From Corbicula japonica (taxonomy: Eukaryota; Mollusca; Bivalvia; Venerida; Cyrenidae): a DNA stretch of 64,000 nt. The notes below the pieces were generated by a model. That model did no database searches and was not told the DNA's origin. It saw only the letters and a program-made list of their open reading frames with translations. The stretch lies in NCBI GenBank assembly GCA_038501625.1, contig JAZAYU010000198.1:744001-808000 (forward strand). Direction: 5' to 3'. The position numbers and the translations under genes are program-made. Below are positions 40,473 to 55,400 of this stretch, one piece after another. Position 1 is the stretch's first letter; every line of letters starts with the position of its first letter.

Positions 40473-43400
40473 GTTGACTTGAGTAATGGTCTAGAGCTTG
40501 GTATAACCCTGGAGTATTTTACCATATGTCGTGAACTTGTGATACCTGCAGGCACCAGAAGTTACAAGGTCAAGTTACGACTCTACGACTCCCAGAAAAG
40601 ATTGCTAGAACTCTATGTAGGAATTTATAACAAGATCGGAGGTTCCTTAAAGGTAAGCATAGGTGTCAAGGTTATAAAGCTGAGATTGGAAACCAGTCTC
40701 AAATCTCAAGCATCTGATTGGCTGAAATGACGACTGGTTGCATGGGTGAACAGTGTAGATCCAGATCAGCCAGCACATTCGTGCTGTCTAATCAGGATCT
40801 GCACTGTTCACTGTTTGATTCATTATATCTTACCAAGATATGACCAGTATAGATCTGGTTTAGACTGCAGGAATGTCCTGGCTGATCTGGATCTACACTC
40901 GTCATGCATGTGATAAAAGGTGTATATATAGGGTAACATTTATGAAAAATAGTCAAGATAATGAATTGAACTATGTTAGTCATTTCATTATGTTGTTGAT
41001 CCATGTGATGTATTTGACGGAAGCATTTAAAGGAACCCTTTTCTCCATAGATATATCTTTTTGCCATCTGATCAGGATCTGCACTGTTTGCTTTTTGGTC
41101 AGATATAATCTAATAAATAAAAAAGCGAAGTCATGATCAGAAGACAAAGATGTGCGGGCTTTCCTGGATCTACACTGTACGCACAGACCTTATAGGAGTA
41201 AAATGCTAACTTGTGCATGTAATACATGACAGAATGACAGAAATAAACTTTATAAATGTGTTTTGGTTTGTTTTTACAAATAAAACATGCATATTGAAAT
41301 TATCTAAAAATTGTTTGACAATTGTTGTTAATTTATTTGTGTGTTACTTATAATTCATATCAATGATATTGTATTTTTGTTAGTTGATCATCAGTGCTCC
41401 CTACTGGTTGGTGAATCGATCAGGGTTACCGTTAGTGTTCCGGCAGGATGGCGCTTCACAAGAGGCTGCAGGGCAGTTTGAGGAGAACGAGATGGCAAGA
41501 ATTGTCTCCCCTTTGCTGTTTAGCTTCACCGAGAGAGAGTTGCCATATTTGTAAGTTTCTGTAGCTTTTTTTTTTCGTTTAAATGATTTTAGTTTTATTA
41601 CACGACAATGTCCTTGATAATCTTTGTATGTCTTTCTACATCATTAAAATTAAATTGCAGACCAAAATCAGAAAAGTACTTGCAGAGTATATGAATAATA
41701 TGAAGATATATAAACTTTAGTTCACGTTTATCTGCATTGAATCTCATTTTCTTCCTTACTGAAATAAAAATTAAAATATTAAATTTGTTGTAAATGTAAG
41801 TATTTCCATATTCTGTTTTTCAGATGTGAAGTGAGGGTTGGCAAACATAAACATGGAACAAACACTTTGCCAACATGGTAAACTTTAATGGTTTATTGTA
41901 AAAAATTTTAAATAAGTTGCATATATTTTTACAACAACCAAGTTAAACTGTTATATAATAGCATATTTTTATTGGCACTCATTCTCGATTGAACATTAGA
42001 ATAATGCTATTTTAAAAAAAATTTATATATTGGCGTAAATATATTTATCAGAACAATCCCTTTTTAACCATATTTAAACATGAAATTACCTTTTCATAGG
42101 ATATCTCATTTTCAATTAAAAACAAATTGAAAAGTAAAATTTCAGCACAGAAATATAATGAAGTTGAACACAATCTTAATCTACTGTATTGATCAATTGA
42201 ATAATAGGCATATTTCAGTTGTACATAGGTTGGTGGATAAGGGGCATACATGACATTTATTTATTTATTTTATACAGGTATGTAATTACATGTATTTCTT
42301 TGTTTTGGATCTTTTTATGAGGGTTATCTGTTATTGAACTGGATTAGTTTTTGCGCAATCACCACTGACTGCTTGTGCAGCGAAAATAAATCCCTTGTCA
42401 GCATTAATAATAAAGGCTGAAATGTAGTAATATTTTTTAAGAAAACATTTCATACTGCTATTTAGTTAAAATATGTTACCGGTCTTAACAGTTTTAAAAC
42501 ATTATTTTCTGCCATTTATTTAGCAATGACTTTTTCCTGTGTTGAAATGATTATCACATTGTAAGTTAATTGAGGAAAATGCAAACAATCTAATATCTGA
42601 AGTAAGCTTTATATATTTTTTTCTGATCAACTTGAGTAATTAAATCAGTTCAAAATATAAAAACCTAAGAATTTTATTTTGCAGGAGTAGCAGTTTCTCT
42701 CTAGACAAAGAAGCCAATGTTTGTCAGCTTCATGTTGTACCAAAAGAGGGGAACCGTCCTGATTGGTTAGTATCCGCTCGGTTCCAGGCCCGCAAACGGT
42801 TTCAGTTACAGTATAAGTCAGTGCAGTAAGTCATCACCATGGTAACGTAGGCATGGCACCCCTCCTCCAAGTTTGACATTGTATTGTTCACATCTTGTGG
42901 TCATAGTGGTACTTTAGACTCTTAGCAAATGGAGAAGGACAAACTTACTGCCTGAACGATGGTATTATTGCATTCATGCTGTCACTTCTGAGGGAATATC
43001 TGTACAGAAGATCACAAAACTAAAACTGGAAACCAGTCACAAATCGCAAGCTTCTGATCGGCTGAAATGGAGACTTAGATCATTTCATCCAATCAAATGC
43101 TTGAGAAATGAGACTGGTCTTCAATTTCAGTTTCATGATCTCAGGCCTTGATTTGTTTTGACAGTTTTAGCTTTGACAAGAATTAATTTTTGCTGTCTTC
43201 GGAGAGGGTCTATACTGCAATCTGGGCCCAATAACATACAACAGAGACTGGAAACCAGTTGTCTGATTGGTTGAGTTCATTCCCAAACTGACCAATCACA
43301 AACTAGAGTTTACTTTCTGGTCTCTAATCTCAGATTAGTGATCCCTGGGCTGAAGGTTATAAAGCTGAGATTGGAAACCAGTCTCATATCTCAAGGATCT

Positions 43401-46400
43401 GATTGCCTGGTCGCCATTTCAGCCAATCAGATGCTTAAGATTTGAGTTTTATAACCTTGGACACTGAGCAGTGCTTAACTTGCATCTGAGAGTTATTTTT
43501 TGAGCTTGTCTTCGTCTGCAAGTTTGTTAATGTTATCTTATTTCCCAAACAGTTATCAAAAGTGGTGTTAGAAATAATGTTGTTTTCTTTTTCTTCAGAA
43601 AGTTTGAGAAAAAAGACAACTATCTGTATAATGAGATTTGGGATAAGCTTTTAGAATGCAGATTATCTCAGTTTTATTGATTTGATCTAATTTTGTTTTT
43701 ATTGCTTACTAGAAATAGCATGTTTGAATTGTTAGGGTGATGGTGAACATTTCATAAAACACAAATGTTTCTCACTGCCTAATAGCAGCATTATCATATT
43801 GTCAATATCATTATAACTGGCTCAGAGATTTTAACAGAAATAAATCATGATTTTTTAGGTGCCAATGTTACACTGTTTATATCTCCAGGGCATGAGCTGA
43901 TGTGAGATAAATGCTAATGTAATGATTATTTTTAATTAAAAAACAATAAAGTTGTTTAAAACAGTTATGATAACATTATAAGCATATTTCTAGGTTGTTT
44001 TTTTTTTCAATGATAATCATAAAAAATGACATTGTTGAAGAGCAATTTCAACATGAGTGTTCCAAACAGTTTCCTGTTTTTGCTGCTTTCTGGTATTGAT
44101 TTGTGTTAATTTGAATTCCTGCAGTTTTAGCACATCTACCCAATAGTTACTAATGTTTCACTTGTTAATTTAGTGTGATGAGACAAATAGCCAGTGTTGA
44201 TTATTGCTTTAGAAATAAGTTTTTATGCACCCATATAGACTTCCGTACCTATGTCCATCTTAACAGCCCCCAAATCTTGTGGTATAAACTCCTTATTAAC
44301 TATCGGGTGGATTTTTTTCAAACTTGCTCAGGATCTGTAGATGATCGTAAAGAAAAGGTTTTTCCTGCGACCATTTTTACCAGAGTTATGACTCTTTGTT
44401 ACAAATGTTGTTGAAGCAGTGGGGGCATCAGTGTCCAAGGACTTATTCTAGTTATCAGTAACATTTCATTCAATTTATCATGGGTATCAATTTTTATAGT
44501 TAAAATAACAGAGTTTTGTCCCTTGCATTGTTAAAATGATAGTTAACTTTGTGTACCTTTTGTTGTTAACAGAGAATATATCTATGTTGTTGTGTTAGAA
44601 TTAGTACACATAACCAGATATACCTTGTATTTGCCCTTATCTATAGGTGTCATGAAACTGTTTGTAAACTCTGCATAGAGAGCTTTAACTACCAATTTGA
44701 AACTGCATTTTGTGGTAGATCAAAATTTGTCTCATCACAAGTTTGTTTTGTTTTATTAGAACCTTGCCTAGTAAAGTGTGATACCATTTTCAAATTTGTT
44801 ACACTGACCAAAGTTTAAATGACAACAACACATTTTGGCTAGTGAAATGGCTTTTTACATGAATCAGAATGGCATCACTCTGATACATACACTGTATACA
44901 TTGAATGTTATAAAGATGATATTTGTTTCTTATGTAGATAATACATTCTTCTTTAAAATTGGTACTTTTACTTTTTCAATAAAATGAACAATTTTTTTTG
45001 ATTGCATGGAAAAAAGATCCTATTGTGTGTTTTGTTAAAGAAACTTTTTGCAGTCTTTTTTCATGTGTTTTAGAATTTACTTTCACTTTACGTTTTTTTA
45101 CCACAAGCACAAGGAATGTATTTATTAGTGATCGCATGTGATAGAGGTTACTGAACTCAAGCTTGTGATTGGTCAATATGAAGACTGAGATAAATTTTCA
45201 ACCAATCAGCTCATGGTGAACGACCAATGGTCTCCAGTCTGTTGCACCAAGACAGAGGGACAATGGTTTCAGCAGTGGCTTAACCCTTTACTTCATGTCT
45301 ATATATGGGTTTGATCTTGTGTACATCAATGTCATCAGATCTGGATCTACACTAATCAATTTTTGGTCTGAAATATAAGATAAATCTGAAAGCGTACAGT
45401 GTATTTCCTGATCAGATGGCATGGATGTGCTGGCTGACAATGTTCCCTATGTAATAAACTCTTATTTTTCGAGTAATGGGTTAATGAGGGAGTTATCAAG
45501 GATATCAGTACACCAGATGAACATAGACATTTAATATTTTATCATGTTTTAGGGTGTACAATATTGGAGTTGAGACGAAGCCAGGTAAAGGTCAGTTCCG
45601 GAACACGAGTATTGTGACCTTCTCACCTAGATTCCTCATTGACAACATGTCGGATCACAAACTAGCAATTGCACAGAGACACTTCACCAATAAGGAGGTA
45701 AGAGACAGATTTCCTACACACAAACTTAAACAATATTTATTCAAAATGAAATTAAAATTAAATCGACTAACAAATTAATAGTTAAAATGGAGAGTGATAA
45801 CATCACCCTTCAAAATTTGTTGATGAAAGTCATAGATACATAAATTAGTACATGTAGTGTTACCATTAGGGCCGAGGTTCCAGTGTTTCAGATTCAAGTG
45901 ATTTTCTTCATGCAGCTAGTATTTTATACCTGTAAAAGTGGCAGCAGTATGTATTCAATAGATCATTTTGCATTTGAAGATGTTGGATAATAAGTTCTTT
46001 ACCTAGATGTACAAACAGTATAACACTGTTTTCTGTGTTATTTTGACTTTTATTGAGCCACAGTAATGATTTACACTGAACTGTTATGTGATTTAAGGCA
46101 CTTCCGAGTCCAGATGCCCACCTAACAGCCTTGCCCAACTGTAAGATGCCATTTCATTGGCCGAGACAGGACCTTGACCAGCTGTTATGTGTGAAGCTAT
46201 TGGATGTTGAGGATTGTAACTGGTCTGGAGGATTCCGCATTGATGCAGTCAACTCCTTCAGTGTTAATATGAGGTAAGTAAATGTTAACTATATAAAGTG
46301 TCTGGTGTCTGTTTCACAAGGATAACTATGAAGATACATTGTTTTGTGGCACTTTTTCATGGGATATTTAGTCTGTGGTTAATGTTGCAAATATCATTTT

Positions 46401-49400
46401 GGGCACATCACGGGGGAAAAGGTACATGTACATTCAAACAGTTGACATTATTCCTTGAACTGTTTTGCAGGCAACATTGCTGGTTATTTTACTTAAAAAT
46501 TTTCAATATAGTCAAAATATGTAACAAAATCCCCTGTACGTGATGAGAAAATAATAGATAGTTGTAAGTTCTTTCTTAATACATGTATAGTAACAACTAA
46601 AATGTCGAAAAATATAACCAAAGGCACCTTTTCCATCACATTCACACCCCATTTCAGTCCTGTGTTTACATTTTCAAATTTGTTGCAGTGTAGGTACATG
46701 TAGGAATAAAGTCTATTTCATGGTCAAGAAACTAAATGATACAAAACAGTAGTGGACAGTCAGCTCAGTTCAAATGATCACTCCTAGTTTTATTGTTAAT
46801 TAAGCAGACCAATCAAAGTATGTCATTCCAATTCTGCATTTAACCACATCGCTTTTAATCCTTCAGCCAACATTTATGTGTTTATTTGCATGGGTGACTA
46901 GTGTAGATCCAGATCAGCCAGCAAATACATGCCATCTGATCAGGATCTGCACTGGTTGCATCTGGGTCTGAAATAACCTAATGAATCATAAAGCAAAGTG
47001 TGGATCTGGCCATCTGATCTGGATCTGGCCATCTGATCTGGATCTGGCCATCTGATCTGGATCTACACTGTTTGTCCATGAAATAATGGAGTATATGAAG
47101 TAAAGGGTTAAATCAACTGGAATACTAGTTAACTGTTGTTAAAGGAGATCAGATTTTTTAAAAATAATCACAATTAAGTAAATTTCGTACAATAGCAAAA
47201 TTTTGCACTAAATCTTGCAACTTTATGCCTCGACTCACTTTAAAGATATTACTTGTGAAGAAGTTTAACCAAATAATAAGTTTATTAAATTTTTTATCCT
47301 GTTATGATTTTTTCAGGGATGGTCGTAAAAGCTGTATCTTGTTGAAAGTTGAGGTGTTGTTACAGGGGCAAACATTCTACATCGTATTCTCTGATGCAGA
47401 GGAGACGCCACCACCATACAGACTGGACAATATGTCTGAGGTATATAGTTTACATAATAAATTCTTGTAAATTTGATAAGCAGTGGTTTGTTTGGTAAAG
47501 CACAGATTTTGATAAATTTACAGATTTTTAAAATGAGTTAATGTGACCACGATTATTATTGTTGTTGGATTATTGGTGATTTGAGAGGATCTACAAATTA
47601 TAATTCATGTGACAATACCAAGAATGTTTGTTTGGTTGAAATTTTTTTTTTCAAAAAGCAAATAATTAAGTGTTGTTAAAAGTTTCAATATTCTCATTTT
47701 TTCCGCTTTTAATGTCCAGAGTCCTGGAGAGTACATACAGTGATCAGGTTGTCTGTCAGTCTGTCTAGATGTCTGTCCATCTCGAGTCTTTGTTTCCAGA
47801 GCATATCTTAGCAACCCATACAATAATTTCAAACAAAACATGTCACAGGTTTTAACTTAATAATATGCAGTTTGGTGTCCCAAGAATGAGGCCCAGTAAT
47901 AAGGGACATTGGTCTCCCTAGATGGACTTGCTTCTTGTTTAGTAGAAAAATATTTTAATTTATTATTTTGTGCTATAGGTATCAGTTCTGTATTTCCAAA
48001 CAAAGACTCACGAAGAAAGACTGCGGACATATCTGCGACCACAAACCACTTGTAAGTTACACACTGCGAACTCTTTCCACCTTAAATACAACTTTATGTC
48101 ATTGGTGAAGAGTGTAGATCCAGATTTTTAGGTACATCCATGACATCTGATAAGGATCTACACTGTTTGTGTTTTTCTATATTTGGTTATTTCTGACCAA
48201 AAAGCAACTAGTGCAGAATCAGATGGCATGCATGAGCCTGCTGATAAGGATCTACACTGGTTGCAGATGCATTAAAATGTGTACATATGGAGCAAAGGGG
48301 TAAACGAAAAGTGTTGTAACCACATTGCTAGTTTGATTATCAGTATTTTGTTCTAATCACAAGAGTGATTGATTAAAGATTACATCCCACAAAGGATTTA
48401 GCCAGAACTCCAGTATCATGAACTGTGACTAGAGACCAGTGTCAAATTTTAGGCATATGATTGGTTGAAATGGAGCTAAATCTGTAAACTGACCAATCAG
48501 AAACCAGAGTTTTCAGGCTGGTACATAATCTTATATTTATGTTTTTGTGAAATATTAGCTGTACGAAATTTTGTTAGGTCAAACACTAAATCCAGTACAA
48601 TTGATGTACGATCTTATGTGTTTGTGTGATTTTAATGTGGAATGTTCAGTAGCAAGAGTTGGTGACATGTACTGATGATTTACCATCTACCGTTATTGTT
48701 CGAATATAAGCCGCACTCATGTATAAGCTGCACTGCCCCCTCAACCTGATGGAACAGATGAAAATGGCTTAATGAAGTGTATAAGCAGCCAAACCTGTGT
48801 ATTAGCCGCACCCATAACTTTTTACCACCGAATTCTGGGAAAGAAAGTGCAGCTTATATTCAAACAATGAAGGTAATGTGCAATACCTTGAGGTGATTTT
48901 AAAATTAATTATGATATCAGTTAAAATGCATGAAGGCTCTGTGGATAATATACTTGCATGAGGAATTTATCAATGTGGATAACTATTTCTGCTATCCAGA
49001 TGCTGTAATAAGTCCCTATTATTTCAGTACCATATGCCTGGGATGAACCAACCCTGGAACCCTTCCTGACACTGTCGGTACCAAATGGGACAACAGCAAC
49101 ATACAACCTTGATGACCTTGGGGAAGGCGAACAACTAACATACCAGAATTATCTCTATATCAGTGCAACAGCAACAGTAGCAAAGTAACAAGTCTTATTA
49201 TAATCTTTTGATCTAATGTGCATTGTCTCTAACACCTTAATTTCCGTGGTAAAATATGTAAAACTTTTATAATTTTGCTAGTAGCAGTTTAAGAGAAAAT
49301 TGAACAGTTTTATGTAAAGTTTGAATGTTGATATATAAACTTTTAAAATCAGTTTTTAAAAAGTCCAACCCACATTCAAGAAATTAATAAGCTGAAAAGT

Positions 49401-52400
49401 ACTAAATCATCATGCATAACTTAAGAAAATTTGTTGTTGTTATATTTGTGAGTTTTAAAGATGATTGGGGTAGTTTTCAATTACACATGTTATGAATTTT
49501 ACATGAGCACCATTTGCATATTTTATGTTATTTTTAGTCCAGTCACCATTTCAGACAATCAGATGCTTGAGATTTGAGACTGGTTTCCATGCTCAGTTTT
49601 ATAACCTTGGGCATTGATTTTTCAGAAAGGGAAAGAATTTATTTTTTTTATATACAATGTAATACTTGTGAATCAACTCAACGAATTAGTCAAGCAAACA
49701 GTGAACATATACAATTCATAACATTGTGATCACAGAAACTTCCACAATTGTCTTTAATAGAATGTGCTATTTGACTGAGTGAATAAATATTGTAATAATC
49801 GTATCCGCACAAACTGGTATTTTTAACTTGCAGGAGTGATGCATACTGTGACATGGAGCATCCAGATCTTGTCCTGGACTGTGAACAAGGTTATGTCAAG
49901 TTTCAGAGAAGGGTATGTACTAGTGTACTAGAGGTTCATCTGTATTGGATACATGTAATATTTTAATCTTACTGCAGAAGTTTACTTATTTAGCGATATA
50001 GGCTGAATTTTGTGTATCGAAATAAGTTTGTTAACATAAAAAATACATTGAGTATATTTTGGGGAAAGTACTCGAAAGAGCCATACAAGTTAAAAGCATC
50101 TTATGTTCTTTAAACGATGCTTTGCTGGAGAGATTAGTTTTTTATTTTTAAGTTTTAGTATTTGTTTCATATTTTGTGTGTTTATCTATATGGATATTTT
50201 TTTAGTTGAAGATTTTGTTAATAGAGGTTTTACTGTATTTTGCTGACAGGAGGCAGGAAAGAGGTCCCAGCTGTGGAGGATGACCAGTCAGGGTATGCTT
50301 GAACACGAAGGTATGGGACAGCCTGTAGATCCTAACAAAGCCGGATCTAACCGGTCAGGTCCCAGGTTTGTACTGGACATCAGTGATATGGCTCACCAGC
50401 CTGGCAAACCAATGGCTCTAGCCCTGAAGAAGATGGATGACAGGAGAGCGGCTAAACAGTTCTGGAAGTTTGAGGTACATCAGTGATTTTCTTCATTTCA
50501 AGAGGGGTAGGGTGTGGTGGATAGGTTGTGGTGGGGCAGGCAGATAGGTGGACTAAGGTCAGATGCATAAACAGTCCTTTGTTTAAGGTTTCATCAGTTC
50601 ACAACTTCAGATTATGATTAGGGTATGTGTTGCTGCTGAGATGCAAATATATGATTTCCTATTTGCCACCGGAGTCGAATGAAAGATATCCAAAATAGGA
50701 TTTTGTTTGTTGCATATTTTGGGTAGTTACATTATAATAACTTTCTGGCCAAAATCCCAGAGAAAAATAAAAACTGCTGCCCAAAAATGGATTCAAGCAA
50801 CCCCACCTATCCCCACACTGGATTCGCCAGTTTGCCACTGTTTTAGTATCAAAACTTGTTGATCATCTATATCATTTGAGACATTTGTGTTCATCACACA
50901 CTTTTCAACTCTTCATCTAATACACGCTGTCCATTACATGTAAATAGCTGTTCTTTTAGAATTATTCACTTTGATATTTCAGAATGGCATGTTATGCAGT
51001 CAGACTGGCAATTTCTGTGTTCAGGCTGTGCTTGTGGACGGTCGACTGCAAGATGGTGAGCTTTTCTTTTCTTGTGATCCTCTTAACACTTGTGCATTAT
51101 TATTCTTGCATTTCGGCACACACATTTAGTCTTGCACTGTCTTACCTAAAAGAGCTTTGGATATCTTTGGCATAGTCTGTAATTCTTTACATTTAAATGA
51201 TGAAGACAAGGGCCCATAAATAAATATTTAGAAACTAATGTGATTTTTCACTTTAGAGACCAAGTTCATTTTCAGCCTATTAGCTGCATAGAATTGTAGA
51301 AAAGTGACTAATATCATGTTTTATACACATAGGAGCCAGTTTCCCTTTTTTGATGCCATTAATACCCCGGTATTATATTGAGAGGAATACTGGCTCTTGA
51401 ACTTGGCTATACACTTCATTAATTGAAATAAAAGATAGCAGATATATATAAAGGCTGTGATTTTAACACTGATTTGCAGGTGCTATGGCAATACTTGATC
51501 AGCGTCCCCCACTAGATGTCCCTGCTCCTGCCCACATGCAGATGTCCTGTCAGAAGTTACATCCAGGCAGTGGTTGCCTGACGGTCAGGATACAGATGGA
51601 CGGTCCAGTTAGGGTGCTGCAGATCAATGATGTTCAGCAGAGGGTCAGTAATATATGTATTAATTATCTGGTCCCTAAAAACCAACAGCTTTTCACAGTT
51701 AAAGTCACAATTGCAACCACTGTTAATATTTTTGACACTTGAGTTTATAATCCTCATCTTTACTGATACTAAATGAGGTTGCTGGATTTTTAACCTTATA
51801 ATGGTTCTTTGGTAAAATGCGAACTTTCTGTAGCTATATTTGGTAAGCTTTAATGTGTGTTCCTAATCTGGCTAAGTTTAGTAAGTTGTTTAAACATCAA
51901 TGTTAGATGGGCATTTCTGCAACCTTCTTAAAAGGTCTTTTTTTCTAGGTGTTCGATGTCCACTTCACCGAAATTGCAATATACCACTCCCAAAGTTGCT
52001 GACCCCAAAATTCTTTTCCATTGAAAATTGTCATAAGAGAGTTTTCTCTACCCTTTAAACCTCCATTATTTTCATAAAGCTTGACCAATGTTGCTGAAAT
52101 ATATTTGGCATGAATAAAATGTGAACTTTGATATTTCAGAGCATCAGGAAGATGGTCAGCAAGGACGAGGAAGACTGGGAAATCTACGAGGAATCTCTTA
52201 ACCACAAAACTAACGAGAAACGCAAGAAACCAGCACAGAGAAATATTGAGGTAGGTGTCCATATTGATTTACTTTGAGTCCTATCATATTTCTGAGATCT
52301 ACCAGACTTAGATCCAAAATCATAAATGTGAAAACTGGAGGCCAATCGTTCCATATCATGTTACTGATTTAGACTAGCTGCGTAGAAAGAGCATAGAGAG

Positions 52401-55400
52401 AAACTGTGCTAATGTAGAAATAGGATGCGCTTCTCAATATTTACACAAATACATGTGTCTTGCTCAACAGCCTAAGATGGTAACTGACGACATCACTGAT
52501 TGAATGTACAGGGAAACTGTTTATGGCCACCATAATATTTAAATAGATATAAAAAAGGAACTTAATTGAGCTTCTATTAAAGCAAAATGTCAGTCATTAC
52601 CTTGTATTGTGAGGTCAACATCATTTCCCTGTATACTTTAGCTGGATGTGAACCTGAAGGGTGGTCTGGGTATCTCGCTGGTGAACAGTGTACCTGAGGA
52701 GCTGCTGTACCTGACCTTGAAGAATATTACGTTGAGCTACAGGGCAAACTCTAGAGGTACCACACTAGAAATGAGTGTGGCTAACATACAGGTAAGTGCT
52801 TTCTTTGTTAATAGTTAGGTAATTTGCTTGTATTGAGTATGCCTACTTAGTCATTATTATTATTATTATTATTATTGCACTTTCACAACTAGTCTAAGAG
52901 TTCCTTAAAAGGGTATGGATGTTGATCATTACCATACCTGTACAGTATTTTCTATTTTTACCTACATCTGAAAAGAATAGGTTTGTACATAATTCCCCCT
53001 TATTATCACTAAATGCTATAATGCATGATAATGTATGGTTATGGTGTAAAGATTATTTACTCCAGTGGGTAACTGAAACTGCAGTGAAATTGATGTTAAT
53101 TGCTAATGCACTAGAACACTGCTAGAGAAAAGTCAGGCTTGCTGGATTGTACTTCTACGGTACTATATTTCAGGCTGACAATCAGTTGTTTGGTGCCAGT
53201 CGATCTGTTATGTTGTTTGTCACGCCAACCAGCAAGAGAGATGTTGTTGAGAATACCCAGGCTTTACTCATCTCTGCTCACAAACTGCCAAATGTAGGCT
53301 GGAATGCAGAAATTTACAAGGTATACACTGGCTATGTCCGGAACATATTGTACTTTCTATCACATACCTTCAGCAAGTAATAATAAAATTGCTAAAATTG
53401 ATAGTTCAACCCTTAATTGTATATACATGTATACAGGTTTTATTGCATGAACAAACAGTGTAGATCCAGATCAGCTAGCATATCCTTGCCATCTAATCCG
53501 GATCTACACTGTTCGCGTTTTGATAAAAAATAAACTAATCAATCAAAAAGCAAACAATGCGGATCCTGATTAGACAGATCTACCCTCTTCATCTTGGAGG
53601 GTTAATGATGTGCTCAATTTTTATTTATCTGCCTTTGTATTTAAATTTTATTTAGTACTTTGGTTGCATATCTCAACATCATAGATCAAGTTTTTGTTGT
53701 TGATATAATAAAGTAAAAAGCCAAGAAGAAAAGCTTGGAAATGTAGTATCACAGAACTATTCAGATTTTCCCTCTGCTTGGTAAAGAGTGGAGTTCTTGC
53801 TTAAAGTTTCATCAAGAAACATGGAAATTGGTAACCTTGCTAAAACTGATAAAACTTCTCCATGTTCTCCCAAACTTTAATATTTAATACCAAACACATC
53901 CCCATCACTTCACCTTTTACTGTTTTGGAATTGACGGATTTATAAAACTGCAGTTTCCGAACATCACCATCGTCCATCAATTCTAACATGAGATGTATTT
54001 TTCATGGAATATTACCAGAATAATTGTGTTATTTCAGCACCTGATAATCTCCATGAAGAAGTTGACTATTCAACTAGAAGAGCAGTTACTATGGAAACTG
54101 GTGCAGTTTGCAGGAATTGGTCAGTCTGACAACAGTCTGCAGAAACTGGACAGTGGCTATGATGACCTGCAGAGGTAGGAGACAAATTTCTATGATTTTC
54201 AAACCAATCTGAATAGTTTTGTCAACAAATTATAGCAAGTAGTTTAAAACGTAATTGAAAGTTGTTAGAAAGCTTCTAAAGAAATGGCATGATCATACTT
54301 TTTTCAATTTTTCAAGAACCCGTAACAGTCGTGATGCACCAAAATAGGCATAATGTTGATGAACCTTGTATCTTTTCCAATTAACCCATAACTTCATGGG
54401 ATATTGCTGTGTTCCATAGGTGAATAGTGTAGATCTGGATCGACTGGCACATCCATGCATAGCATTGCTGTCTGATCAGGATATACACTGTTTGTCTTTT
54501 AATTCATTTGCTTATTTCTGACTAAGAAGCAAACAGATCTGTGCCATCTGATCAGGGTCTAATTGTTTGTACAAGTGATAAAAATGTATATATGGAGTAA
54601 AAGGTTAATAGGAATTTAATCAGAGTTGGATAGAAGGTGACACATTTTAGCAAACTATTTGTCCAAAAGAATAAATTCTATGCTCAATTAATTTTTTTTG
54701 TTATTGAAATGAGCAATAAAACATTTTACAGGACATTGTCGAGTGTAGCCTCCGTGAAGACAAAGCGTTACTACTTTGGTACCCTGCGTGTGAGTTCTAC
54801 ATGTATCACACTGAGCATGCTGAAAGCCTCAGGAGGACTGGAACCAGACCTGGCTCAACTCAAGAAAACCATGGGATTCTCTCTCGTCAACTTTGAGGAT
54901 GCTGAAGTGGATATAGGTCTGTATAGAAGGTTAACTTCAAATTGAATGGAAATATGCCATTTTTGATTTTAACCTGGATATCTGAATTTCTTCTTTATTA
55001 ACATCATCAAATCTTAAAAAAATGTACTGGTAGTAAAATATTTTAGATATAGTGTTCATAAACGTATGTTACAAAGAATAAAACTGATAATGTGTTTGAC
55101 CATATAGGGACTTAAATGTTATGGAAATTAATGATTACCTATAATGCTGCTGTAATACAAAATGACTTAAATTTCCTGTACAGTTAGTAACACTACTTTT
55201 ATTTTTCAGCTCGATTTAACAAGACCCATACATTTGAGTCCAAGGAGTTTTTTGTGACTGAGTTACAAAAGCATTATAAAGATGTAAGGGAATTTTGAAA
55301 TGTTTTCCTTCACAGATTTAATAAGATCTAGCAGGAAAATGTGCATAAATAAATGCTTTGGGAGTGTAAATTCCATCATAGTTTTAAATAAGTATTTTTT

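Larger units (their letters stand above)
40473..49184 (+). other. VPS13D: VPS13D VAB / SHR-BD domain exons
   Basis: These nine exons encode the beta-rich VAB (SHR-BD) region: LIISAPYWLVNRSGLPLVF, AGQFEENEMARIVSPLLF, VTFSPRFLIDNMS, WSGGFRIDAVNSFSVNMRD and PYAWDEPTLEPFLTL. In human VPS13D this domain binds the mitochondrial GTPase Miro. Order and spacing match the known protein without insertions. Confidence 0.9.
52140..55283 (+). other. VPS13D: VPS13D APT1 / DH-like region
   Basis: Readable motifs are LKGGLGISLVNSVPEELLYL, ADNQLFGASRSVMLFVTP, HLIISMKKLTIQLEEQLLWK and RYYFGTLRVSST. This is the end of the lipid groove and the start of the helical adaptor part. A charged linker (KDEEDWEIYEESLNH...NEKRKKPAQ) precedes it. 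Confidence 0.8.

Noticed and set aside
42766..42829. Read-through extension of VPS13D exon 42685..42765 (LVSARFQARKRFQLQYKSVQ, stop)
   Set aside because: No suitable donor at its end, and the normal donor joins cleanly to 45553; at most a retained-intron isoform.
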